NCBI GenBank assembly: GCA_016703785.1
Contig: JADJBM010000003.1
Span: 1-64,000, forward strand
Source of the DNA: Betaproteobacteria bacterium
GTDB taxonomy: Bacteria > Pseudomonadota > Gammaproteobacteria > Burkholderiales > Rhodocyclaceae
Length of the DNA: 64,000 nucleotides
Direction of reading: 5' to 3'
The notes under the pieces were generated by a model that saw only the letters and a program-made list of their open reading frames with translations, did no database searches and was not told the origin of the DNA. This document shows positions 17,434 to 25,347 of this stretch, in pieces. The number at the start of each line of letters is the position of its first letter. Positions within the stretch are counted from its first letter, which is position 1. The position numbers and the translations under genes are program-made.

Positions 17434-18769
17434 TCAGGATAGCAACTGCGCCTTTGCGAGGAAAGCCTCCACCATCCCGGCCAGCCCCGGCGTTTCCTGT
17501 TCCGCGAACGCGTAGCGGGCGCGCACCACCGGCTTGTGCACCTGGATGAGGGCGGCCAGATCGATGGGGGTGGCGGAGACGACGAGGTCGGCCGGCGTCG
17601 CGTTGATGGTCTGGCGCAGGGCGTCGAGTTCGCCGCGCGCGTAACCCACGGCCGGCAGCACGTTGCCGATGTGCGGGTAGCGCGTGAAGAGGGCGCGGAT
17701 GGCCGGCCCGGCATACGGCCTCGGATCGATGATTTCCGCCCCGGCGCGCAGGGCGGCGAGGTGGCCGGCGCCCCACGGCATGCCGCCATGCGTCAGCGTC
17801 GGCCCGTCCTCCACCACCAGCACGCGGCGGCCGCGCACCGCCGCTTCGTCGTCGAGGCGCACCGGCGAGGCGGCGCGGACGATTGCGGCGCGCGGATTGA
17901 GGGCGCGGGCGGCTTCGGCGACGCGGCGCACATCGGCGGCCGGCGCCGCGTCGCTCTTGGCCACGACCACTACGTCGGCCATGCGCAGCACCGCCTCGCC
18001 CGGATGGTGCGTCGTCTCGTGGCCGGGGCGCAGCGGGTCGACCAGCACGATGTGCAGGTCCGGCCGCACGAAAGGGAAGTCGTTGTTGCCGCCGTCCCAC
18101 AGGATGAGGTCGGCTTCGCTAGCCGCCGCGGCGACGATGCGGGCGTAGTCGACGCCGGCGAAGACCACGTTGCCGCAGGCCAGGTGCGGCTCGTATTCCT
18201 CGCGTTCCTCGACCGTGCATTCCGCGGCGTCGAGGTCGGCGCGCGTGGCGAAGCGCTGCAGCGCCTGGCGCGCCAGATCGCCGTAGGGCATGGGGTGGCG
18301 GATCACCGCCACGCGGCGGCCATGCGCCTTGAGCAGGGAGGACAGGTAGCGCGCCGTCTGCGACTTGCCACAGCCGGTGCGCACGGCCGAGACGGCGATG
18401 ACCGGTACGCTGGCGCGGATCTGCGTGCGGGCGGGCCCGAGCAGGGTGAAATCAGCGCCCGCCGCCAGTGCCCCTGGAAGCCAGATGCATGACCAGCGTG
18501 TGCGGCACGTCGCTGTAGGCGAACACCACTTCGTCGACGCGCTCCCGGCACAGGATCGCCTCCAGCTCGGCCTCGTCGAGGATCGGGATGCCCTGCGGGT
18601 AGCGCGGGCCGGCCAGCTCCGGCGGGTAGCGGCGTCCGGCGATGCCGGGGATCTGCGCGGCGGTGAACGCGGCGACGTCGACCGCCGGATCGTCGCGGTA
18701 GACGATGTTGAAGTTGTGGAAATCGCGGCCCGCCGCGCCGAGAATGAGGATGCGGCGGGCGGCGCTCAT
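17434..18769 (-). pseudogene. COG2403-type P-loop GTPase (cyclic 2,3-DPG synthetase-like), one frameshift
   Basis: Predicted P-loop NTPase of about 445 residues. The first part, MSAARRILILGAAGRDFHNF and VVFAYSDVPHTLVMHLASR, is Rossmann-like; the second begins with the Walker A motif AVRTGCGKSQTARYL and has DLILWDGGNNDFPF and VVVVAKSDAA. This layout is that of COG2403 proteins, distantly like cyclic 2,3-diphosphoglycerate synthetase. The two parts are out of frame: a GGGG run (read as CCCC at 18471-18474) where GGG would give ASRALAAGADF. This looks like a homopolymer error. Its ATG overlaps the stop of the amidohydrolase gene. Confidence 0.75.
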
Positions 18770-19587
18770 TTACGGAAGAGCCGCTCCGCGTTGCGCCAGG
18801 CGATCTTCTCGGCGGCATCGCGCGGCAGTTCGGCCAGCCAGCCGCGGTAGCCGTTCATGATCGAGGCGTACTGGCCCCAGCGCTCGTTCACCCAGGTGTC
18901 GGAGCCGACGATGAAGCGGTCGGGGTATTGCTCGAACAGGCGCCGCCAGGCGGGCTTCAGCCTGCCGCCCTCGGTGACGTCGTAGCGGTAGGACAGCTCG
19001 CCCCACAGGTTGGGGTATTTCTTCAGGTATTGCTCGATCATCTCCGGCGCGGTGGTGAAGCCTGTGTGGGCCCAGACGATTTTCACCTTGGGGTTGTGGG
19101 CGAAGAGGATGTCCACCGCCTCGTCGTCGGAGTGGGCGTGCAGCCAGAGGTTGTGGGCCACGGCGAAATTGACGGTCTTCTTCACCCATTCCGTCTTCGC
19201 ATCCTTGCCGAAGAGGTGGAACTCGCCGATGCCCTGATAGTAGCCGCGCTTGTGCTCGGACTCGATGAGGGCGAAGATCTTCGGGTCGTTGAACCAGCTG
19301 TAACGGTCGGGCTGGACGATGTAGGGGGCGGATGAAGGCACCACCCAGACGTCCTTCGGTTTGGCTTCATACAAGGCGCGCGTGCCGTCGTTGGGGCGGC
19401 TGTTGGCGAGGATGCCGGTGATGCGGTTCTCGCGGAAGAGCTTCAGCACGGTGTCCAGCGGATAGGGCCCCTGCGCCGCCTCGACGTTGTAGTGCAAGTG
19501 GGCGTCGAACAGCGGCAGCGGCTCGGCGGCATGAATGCCGCCCGCAAAAGTCAGTCCCCACAGGACGGCGACGAATTTCACTCTCAT
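18766..19587 (-). CDS. Exported amidohydrolase (TIM-barrel metal-dependent hydrolase)
   Basis: 273 residues with signal peptide (MRVKFVAVLWGLTFAGGIHA). The amidohydrolase_2-type metal ligands are visible: FDAHLHYN, LWLHAHSDDEAVD, IVWAHTGFTTAPEM and the Asp in FIVGSDTWVN. It probably hydrolyses a small amide, lactone or decarboxylates a carboxylic acid in the periplasm; the substrate is unknown. It sits between a crotonase and a COG2403-type GTPase on the same strand, with ATGA overlap to the latter. Confidence 0.8.
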   Translation of the reverse strand: MRVKFVAVLWGLTFAGGIHAAEPLPLFDAHLHYNVEAAQGPYPLDTVLKLFRENRITGILANSRPNDGTRALYEAKPKDVWVVPSSAPYIVQPDRYSWFNDPKIFALIESEHKRGYYQGIGEFHLFGKDAKTEWVKKTVNFAVAHNLWLHAHSDDEAVDILFAHNPKVKIVWAHTGFTTAPEMIEQYLKKYPNLWGELSYRYDVTEGGRLKPAWRRLFEQYPDRFIVGSDTWVNERWGQYASIMNGYRGWLAELPRDAAEKIAWRNAERLFRK

Positions 19588-19604
19588 GGCAGCCTCCTCA
19601 CGAA

Positions 19605-20262
19605 TCAGTCCCTGAACTTCGCTTCCCGCTTGCCGCGTGCTGCCGTCATGGCCTCGGTCAAGTCCTCGGACACCAGCATGGCGGCGTTCCAGGTGGCGAC
19701 GTAGTTGAGGCCGTCGGCGACGGAATGGTCGCGGGCGTAGTTGACCATTTCCTTGATGCCGCGGATCGACAGCGGCGACTTCCTCGCGATCGTCGCGGCG
19801 ATCTTCGCCACCTCGTGGAAGAGCATGCCGGCGCTGGCGTAGCTGTGGTTCACCAGGCCGATCTCCTTCGCTTCCGGCCCGGCGACGGCGCGGCCGGTGT
19901 AGGCCAGCTCGCGCACCATGCCCTCGCCGATCAGCTTCGGCAGGCGCTGCAGGGTGCCGACGTCGGCCGTCATGCCGACGTCGATCTCCTTGATGCTGAA
20001 CTGTGCCTTCGCAGTCGTCGGCGATCTCCTGGCGCACCCCGGCAAGGAGCTCCAGGTCGATGCCGGCGGTGAAGCAGGGCCCGTTGCCGCGCAGCACGGC
20101 CACGCGCACCGAGGCGTCCTCGTCGATCCACTTGAAGGCCTCGCGCAGCTCCAGCCACATGCGCAGGTTCATGGCGTTGGCCTTCTCCGGCCGGTTCAGC
20201 TCGACCGTGGCAACGGCATCGTTCAGTTCGATCTTCAGGGCTTCGAAGGCGGGAGTCGTCAT
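19605..20262 (-). pseudogene. Crotonase-family enoyl-CoA hydratase/dienoyl-CoA isomerase, internal deletion
   Basis: Two clear crotonase parts are present. The N-terminal half (VATVELNRPEKANAMN, then AVLRGNGPCFTAGIDLELL) gives the first half of the oxyanion hole. The C-terminal half (AQFSIKEIDVGMTADVGTLQ, RAVAGPEAKEIGLVNH) resembles delta3,5-delta2,4-dienoyl-CoA isomerase (ECH1). In relatives about 45-50 residues lie between them, including the second GG of the oxyanion hole and catalytic acids. Here DDCEG joins AQFSIKEID directly and out of frame. This is a real internal loss or a misassembly, not a single-base slip, so the gene as given is non-functional. Confidence 0.8.
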
Positions 20263-20269
20263 GGTGGCC

Positions 20270-21376
20270 TCAGGCGGAAAAGGTCGGGTAGTCGAGATAG
20301 CCGCTATGGCCGCCCAGATAGAAGGTCTTGCTGTCCCATGGCGCGATCTCCACGCCCTGGCGCAGGCGCGAGACCAGGTCGGGGTTGGAGATGAAGGGCT
20401 TGCCGATGGCGATCAGGTCGCCGCTGCCGGCGGCGAGCGCGGCTTCGGACTTGGCGCGGTCGAAGCCGCCGCAGAGCATCAGCGCGTTGGTGAATTTCCC
20501 GCGGATCAGCTTCAGCAGCGCGTCGTCCGGGTCGTGGATCCAGCTCGTCGACTGGTCGTAGAGGTGCAGATAGACGAGGCCGATCTTCTGCAGCTCGCCG
20601 GCGAGGTAGGCGTAGGTCGTCATCGGCTCGGGGTCTGGCTGCATGTCGTTGGCCTGACCCAGCGGCGACAGACGGATGCCGGTGCGTTCCGCGCCGATGG
20701 CGGCGGCCACCGCCCGCGCAATGTCGAGGTGCAGGCGGCAGCGGTTCTCCAGCGAACCGCCGTATTCGTCCCGGCGGTCGTTGAGGAAGGGACAGCGGAA
20801 CTGGTCGAGCAGGTAGCCGTTGGCGCCGTGGACCTCGACGCCGTCGAAGCCGGCGGCGATGGCGTTCCGCGCCGCCTGCACGAATTCGCCGACGACGCCC
20901 TTCACTTCCGCCGTCGGCAGGGCGCGCGGCGCCTCGCAGGCGAGCAGGGCCGGCTGGCCGGTGGCGCGGTCGAGCGCCAGCGACTTGCCGTTGGCGGCAA
21001 TCGTGCTGGGCCCCACCGGCGGCGCGTTGTCCTCGCGCAGGCTGCCGTGGCTGATGCGGCCGCAGTGCCAGAGCTGGGCGAAGATGCGGCCGCCCTGCTT
21101 GTGCACCTCGTTGGTCACCGCGTGCCAGCCGGCCACCTGTTCGGCGGAGTAGAGGCCCGGCGTGTAGGCATAGCCGCGCGCCTGCCGCGAGACCGGGATG
21201 CCTTCGGAGATGATCAGGCCGGCGTCGGCGCGCAGGCCGTAGTACTCCACCATCATCGGCGTCGGCGCGATGGCCGGGTTGGTGGCGCGGCAGCGCGTCA
21301 TCGGCGCCATGGCGATGCGGTTGGGCAGTTGCAGCGGGCCCAGGGCGCACGGTGAGAAAAGCTTGCTTGCGGTCAT
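20270..21376 (-). CDS. Old Yellow Enzyme family alkene reductase (NemA-like)
   Basis: 368-residue FMN-dependent ene-reductase. The N-terminus LPNRIAMAPMTRCRATNPAI, the active-site segment FAQLWHCGRISHGS, and FDGVEVHGANGYLLDQF with the His-Gly-Ala-Asn catalytic set are typical of the NemA/OYE class. It would reduce alpha,beta-unsaturated carbonyls or nitro compounds with NADPH. The crotonase gene begins 7 bp after its stop, which makes one transcript likely. Endogenous substrate unknown. Confidence 0.92.
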   Translation of the reverse strand: MTASKLFSPCALGPLQLPNRIAMAPMTRCRATNPAIAPTPMMVEYYGLRADAGLIISEGIPVSRQARGYAYTPGLYSAEQVAGWHAVTNEVHKQGGRIFAQLWHCGRISHGSLREDNAPPVGPSTIAANGKSLALDRATGQPALLACEAPRALPTAEVKGVVGEFVQAARNAIAAGFDGVEVHGANGYLLDQFRCPFLNDRRDEYGGSLENRCRLHLDIARAVAAAIGAERTGIRLSPLGQANDMQPDPEPMTTYAYLAGELQKIGLVYLHLYDQSTSWIHDPDDALLKLIRGKFTNALMLCGGFDRAKSEAALAAGSGDLIAIGKPFISNPDLVSRLRQGVEIAPWDSKTFYLGGHSGYLDYPTFSA

Positions 21377-21395
21377 GATGCTCCTTGCTGATGCC

Positions 21396-21421
21396 CCCTC
21401 TCCCCGCTGGCGGGGAGAGGG
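21396..21421. repeat. Palindromic CCCTCTCCCC-type intergenic repeat
   Basis: A perfect 12-bp palindrome (CCCTCTCCCCGC, TG, GCGGGGAGAGGG) sits in the 76-bp gap between the OYE start and the transglutaminase stop, followed by GCGGGGGTGAGGGGTG. This is a common dispersed intergenic repeat of high-GC proteobacteria. Similar pieces lie inside the uvrA-like gene near 35957-36001 and 37019-37046. Confidence 0.8.
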
Positions 21422-21452
21422 CGGGGGTGAGGGGTGAGATGAAAACCAGTGC

Positions 21453-22148
21453 CTACGAAATCCTCACGCCGTCCTCGAACAGTTCGCCCGGATCGAAAGC
21501 CTTGTAGGCCTCCGCCGGATAGAAGGCGCGGAAATCCGCCATCACCTTCTCGAAGGGGAAATCCGACCAGCAGCCGTGGTCGCGCACGTACTCCATGTGG
21601 CGGCGGTCCTTCATGTCGTATTCCTGGAAGATGGCGTTGCCCGTACCGTCGAACTCGGTCGGGTGCACGTGGAACTTCTCGCACATCTCGATGTTGAAGG
21701 CCGGCGCCGCCTTCACCCATTTGCCGCCGAGATGGAGCACCGCGTAGCCGTGGTGCATGAACAGGGTCTTGCCGCCCATCATGGCCTTGAGCTTCTCCGT
21801 GGTCAGGTGGTTCTCCACGTCGGAGAGGCCGATCGCCGCGTGGATGCCGACGGCGCGCGCCGCCGCCGCGAGCAGGATCGCCTTCGGCAGGCAGTAGGCG
21901 GCCTTCACCTTCAGCACGTTGCTGGCGACGTAGGGCTCCGGGTCGAGGCTCATGGTGAACGGGTCGTAGCGCCAGCCGTCGCGGATGCGGTAGAAGAGCT
22001 TCACGGCCTTCTCGATGTCGGTTTTCGCGCCGGCGACGGTCTCCTGCGCGAAGCGGCGTACCGATTCCGTGCCGGAATCGATGAAGCGCGCGCTGGCGAG
22101 GTATTCGGGACCCGGTACGGGTGACTGGTTCGTGGGAGTGTGGATCAT
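21453..22148 (-). CDS. Transglutaminase-like domain protein
   Basis: 231 residues, no signal peptide. The transglutaminase-core pattern is visible: KAAYCLPKAILLAAAARAVG holds the nucleophilic Cys, and HGYAVLHLGGKWVKAAPAFN contains the His and, where many relatives have Asp, an Asn. N-terminal part AKTDIEKAVKLFYRIRDGWR is the usual preceding helix. Activity is therefore uncertain; such proteins may be cysteine peptidases or peptidoglycan or peptide-modifying enzymes. The ATG at 22148 was chosen because upstream sequence is not protein-like. Confidence 0.8.
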   Translation of the reverse strand: MIHTPTNQSPVPGPEYLASARFIDSGTESVRRFAQETVAGAKTDIEKAVKLFYRIRDGWRYDPFTMSLDPEPYVASNVLKVKAAYCLPKAILLAAAARAVGIHAAIGLSDVENHLTTEKLKAMMGGKTLFMHHGYAVLHLGGKWVKAAPAFNIEMCEKFHVHPTEFDGTGNAIFQEYDMKDRRHMEYVRDHGCWSDFPFEKVMADFRAFYPAEAYKAFDPGELFEDGVRIS

Positions 22149-22224
22149 GTCGATGTCGCTCGGGGGGAAAACGACATTATGCCGGGCATGCCTTGCAAGG
22201 CAAGCTGCACTATCCTTCCGCCTG

Positions 22225-23017
22225 CTATTTGCGTTCCGGCAGGCGATAGCGCAGCAGGCGGTCGTAGGTCTTGTAACCCAGCCGCGCATAGATTGGCTCG
22301 CCGAACGGGCTCGCCTGCAAGGTCACCACCGAGGCCCCGCTGGCGAAGCCGGCGTTGGTGGTGAGTCGTGTGCATATCTCGCCCAGACCCGAGCGCCGCG
22401 CCGGGGCGGCGGTGCCCACCCAATATATGCCGGCATTCTCTCCGCTCAGGATCGTCAACGCCGTGGCGACCGGCACGGTGTCGCGATAGGCGACGAAGCC
22501 GACGATCTTCTTCGAGAGCAGTGCGGCGGGCCTGCCGAAGAACACCCGCGTCTCCTCGGCCGGCAGCTTGATGGCCTCGTACGCCTCCGCGTTCACCCGA
22601 ACGGCATCCATCACGCGCTGCTCGCTGTCGAAGCGCTCTATGCGAATCCCGGGCGGAATCGCCGGCTCGGCCAGCGGCGACTCGATCAGCATGCAAGGGC
22701 TGTCGGCCATGGGAGTCAGTCCTCTCTCGCGCAAGGCCGCCTCGATGTCCCCGTCCCAGCTGCCGCGCACGATCACGGCGTAGCCGCGCCCCCGTTCGCC
22801 GAAGAACGCTCCGGCCAGCTCCAGCACCCGGGCCGCGCGGAACCGTGCCATCGACCCGCGCCACGCAATTGCGGAAGGCGATCGGCAGCGCATTCGCGCC
22901 CGCGAGCATCAGCACGCCATTCGTCTCGACGCATTCGCTGGGCTCCTGCCAGCGCGCGTGCTCGCGAATGGCTTCGACAAGATTCGCATCGGCCAAGTCC
23001 TGGCTGGAGGGCGTCAT
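22225..23017 (-). pseudogene. GNAT-family N-acetyltransferase, one frameshift
   Basis: About 264 residues. The first about 55 codons (MTPSSQDLADANLVEAIREH, then ECVETNGVLMLAG) are in one frame and the rest in another; the break is a single-base change near 22845-22862. The acetyl-CoA-binding segment is TAAPARRSGLGEICTRLTT, in the place of the RxxGxG motif, and the C-terminus LGYKTYDRLLRYRL is typical of this group. Target unknown. The downstream transglutaminase-like gene is 76 bp away on the same strand. Confidence 0.7.
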
Positions 23018-23400
23018 GGGCACGGGGCTATTCGCATAAAGAAAAAAGGGCGCTCTGCAACCATTCACACAAAAGTCAGTCCCGCCAGCACGGCGAAGAT
23101 GTGCTGGCGACCCGAAGCGTCATTCCCGCGAAAGCGGGAATCCATTTGCGCGTGAATAACGATACTGGATTCCGGGTTCCGCTTCGCGGCCCCGGAATGA
23201 CGGCGCCTGGTCGAAACCCGCTACATGTTGTTATCACGCCGTATCACGGAGGCTGATTTTTTTCCGGTTTGTCGAGGACTGTCCCGGTTGAGCACAGCCA
23301 TCGCCTCCGCGATCGCATGGCGCCTTTCTTGTGCTTCGGGGACGTTGATCTTGCGACGCTTTCGGCCCGGACCGCCTGCTGCGGTGCCGGGCCGTGCGCC
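23018..23400. other. 383-bp intergenic region
   Basis: No credible gene on either strand. It contains a REP-like palindromic element at 23118-23202 (listed separately). The rest has no recognised RNA or regulatory structure. The region lies upstream of the GNAT gene and downstream of the lipoprotein gene. Confidence 0.6.
23118..23202. repeat. REP/MITE-like palindromic repeat
   Basis: The element begins CGTCATTCCCGCG and ends CCCCGGAATGACG, with an internal hairpin ATTCCCGCGAAAGCGGGAAT and a second arm TTCCGCTTCGCGG. GTCATTCC/GGAATGAC-ended elements of this kind are dispersed in many beta- and gammaproteobacterial genomes. Only one copy is seen in this window. Confidence 0.75.
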
Positions 23401-24075
23401 CTATTTCACCGCGAAGCAATAGAACAGCCCGTCCCCGCCCGTGGGGCGGATCTTCTCCATGCTGCAGCCGAGCGTCGGGTGGGCAGAGTTCCAGGAGACG
23501 GCCCAGGATGCGTCGCTCGGGCCGACGCGGTCGTGGTGGCCGGTCATGGCGGCGCCGTCGTCGCTGCTCTTCGTCCAGTTGCCGCAGGTCATGTCGGGGA
23601 AGGGCTTGCCGGGGAAGGCGGTGCCGTCGGGCCGCGAGCCGGTCAGGATGTCGTGCTTGTTGGGCTTCTCGGTGCGGCCGTTCACGATCCGGCCCTTTTC
23701 GTCGAGAGCCGTTTCCTTGGTCAGCTTGCTGTTGGGCGAGTGCAGCTCGTCGACGCTGCGCGCGACCACCTCGCCCTTGACGTTCTGCCAGGGGCCGGTG
23801 CCGATGCGGTCGCGGGCGTTGACGAAGTCCGTGCCGGCCAGCGTCGAGGCCTGGGTGCTCAGGTAGGCGCGCCAGGTGCGATGGCCGGCGCCCGCCGCCT
23901 GCGCCAGCGACTGGCAGTGCCGGTCGGCGCCATCGAGGCCGCCCAGGTCGCCGCCCTTGCCGGGGTTGGCACTGGTCACGAAAAACGTCATTTCCTTCGG
24001 GCCCGACTGCATGGTGGCGCAACCCGCCACGCCAATCACGCCGGCTGCAGCCAGCCATATCGTTTTTATTTGCAT
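23401..24075 (-). CDS. Lipoprotein with DUF1554/lectin-like domain
   Basis: 224 residues with a lipoprotein signal (MQIKTIWLAAAGVIGVAGC, lipobox VAGC). The mature part, FFVTSANPGKGGDLGGLDGA, HCQSLAQAAG, RAYLSTQAS, FVNARDRIGTGPW, and four further conserved cysteines (DMTCGNWTKSS, LGCSMEK, FYCFAVK), resembles C-type-lectin-like or DUF1554 outer-membrane proteins. It likely sits on the periplasmic or outer face of the outer membrane. Function unknown. Confidence 0.75.
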   Translation of the reverse strand: MQIKTIWLAAAGVIGVAGCATMQSGPKEMTFFVTSANPGKGGDLGGLDGADRHCQSLAQAAGAGHRTWRAYLSTQASTLAGTDFVNARDRIGTGPWQNVKGEVVARSVDELHSPNSKLTKETALDEKGRIVNGRTEKPNKHDILTGSRPDGTAFPGKPFPDMTCGNWTKSSDDGAAMTGHHDRVGPSDASWAVSWNSAHPTLGCSMEKIRPTGGDGLFYCFAVK

Positions 24076-24131
24076 GACGCGCTCCTTTTTCTGTTGGGGG
24101 AAGGAAATCATGCGGCAGTCATTCGGGGTCG

Positions 24132-24772
24132 TCAATCAGAATCGCCGCCCGCCATGAGCGCCGCCATGGCCAGGTTGTGACCAGGGTCTTGTGGGTCGCT
24201 CAATCCGGCGACCACGCCCGTCCGATCCGCCTCCGTGCGGTTCTGGCTCAGTTTCCACTTGCCTTCGATGCGGTCGACCGGAATTTCGATTCCGACGATG
24301 GCTTGCATCTGTGCGGCGAGGTAGTCCTCCGGGGCGTCGCCGACGGCCCAAGGCCTGGGGCGGGCGCTTTCCTGGGCACACGTGAGATCCTCGAGCTGCC
24401 GCCGCAGCCAGGCCGCGTCCTCGACGAGGCGCGGCTTGCCCCAGGCGGCACGGTGACGTAGTTCCAGGTCGGCACCACCTTCTGCGTTTCCTGCTTGGTC
24501 GCGTACCACGCGGGTGTGATGTAGCCCTGCGGCCCCAGGAACACGACGAGGCATTCGGCAGCACCCTGCAAGTCGCGCCAGTGCGGATTGGCGCGCGCCA
24601 TGTGGGCACGCAGGATGCCGTTGCCGCCCCCGCCGGCATACATCAGGAAAGGGATGGGCGTGGCGACGAGGCCGCCTGCGCCCGTAGTGGTCAGCAGGCC
24701 CAGCGGGTGCCGTCGGATGAGTTCGTGCAGGGCTTCCGTTCGATCTTCGCGGAAGGCGGGCGGAATGTACAT
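24132..24772 (-). pseudogene. FMN-binding PaiB-family protein, one frameshift
   Basis: PaiB-like FMN-binding (split-barrel) protein, about 213 residues. N-terminal MYIPPAFREDRTEALHELIR and LGLLTTTGAGGLVATPIPFL, then FLGPQGYITPAWYATK and VVPTWNYVTV are conserved. After VTV a base is missing near 24446-24450; the true frame continues AWGKPRLVEDAAWLRRQLED to the stop. PaiB is described as a negative regulator of protease and sporulation genes in Bacillus, and proteobacterial homologues probably bind flavin. The broken frame may be a sequencing error. Confidence 0.75.
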
Positions 24773-24894
24773 CGGGAAGGCTCCCTCCGTTTGGGCGAGC
24801 CGACATCCTCGCACGCGCGCGCAGCGCGGGCAATGCGGAAAGCCGGCAGAGGGCATGCGGTGGTAATGTTTGTTTTTTCCCGGGCGAATAGAAC

Positions 24895-25347
24895 ATGAAA
24901 CCGATCGTCCCACTGCGACTGGCGCTGCTCGGCCTGGCCTGCCTGGTGGCGCAGCCGGCCATCGCCGCGGATGACGACGAGTCGCCGCTTTGGAGTTTCG
25001 TGCCAGGACGCTACACCCTGATCGGACGCCATCCCGACAGCCAGGCCACCTACACGGGCACGGCGAAGATCGAGCGGGTGGGCGGGCAATTGCGGCTGAC
25101 AAGGACGATCGGTGGACGGCAGGAGCGCATCTTCGGCGTCGTGCGCCGCGCCGACCCGGGCGAGGCCTGGGTGCTGGCGTTCAAGTGGACGAATAAGGTG
25201 CCGATGGAAATGGTCTGCCTCATCGGCAGCGACCTGGACAACTACGCGCGCCTGAGTTGCCACTGGGGCAGGGCGGGCAACCCGCATACCCAGCCGGGCA
25301 TGGAAGCCTACTTCGCGCAGGAGCCGTGGGACCCGGTCAAGCCCTGA
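24895..25347 (+). CDS. Secreted protein of unknown function
   Basis: 150 residues with a signal peptide (LALLGLACLVAQPAIAADDD). The mature part, FVPGRYTLIGRHPDS, TYTGTAKIERVGGQLRLTR and LDNYARLSCHWGRAG, looks like a small beta-barrel (lipocalin-like or copper-resistance-like), but no family is certain. Its 3' end overlaps the convergent sensor-kinase gene by 40 bp. It has its own small promoter-sized gap of about 120 bp from the divergent PaiB-like gene. Confidence 0.65.
   Translation: MKPIVPLRLALLGLACLVAQPAIAADDDESPLWSFVPGRYTLIGRHPDSQATYTGTAKIERVGGQLRLTRTIGGRQERIFGVVRRADPGEAWVLAFKWTNKVPMEMVCLIGSDLDNYARLSCHWGRAGNPHTQPGMEAYFAQEPWDPVKP

Noticed and set aside
23225..23422. Plus-strand frame of 65 codons in the 383-bp gap
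   Set aside because: No ribosome site and no protein-like pattern; it runs into the end of the minus-strand lipoprotein gene.
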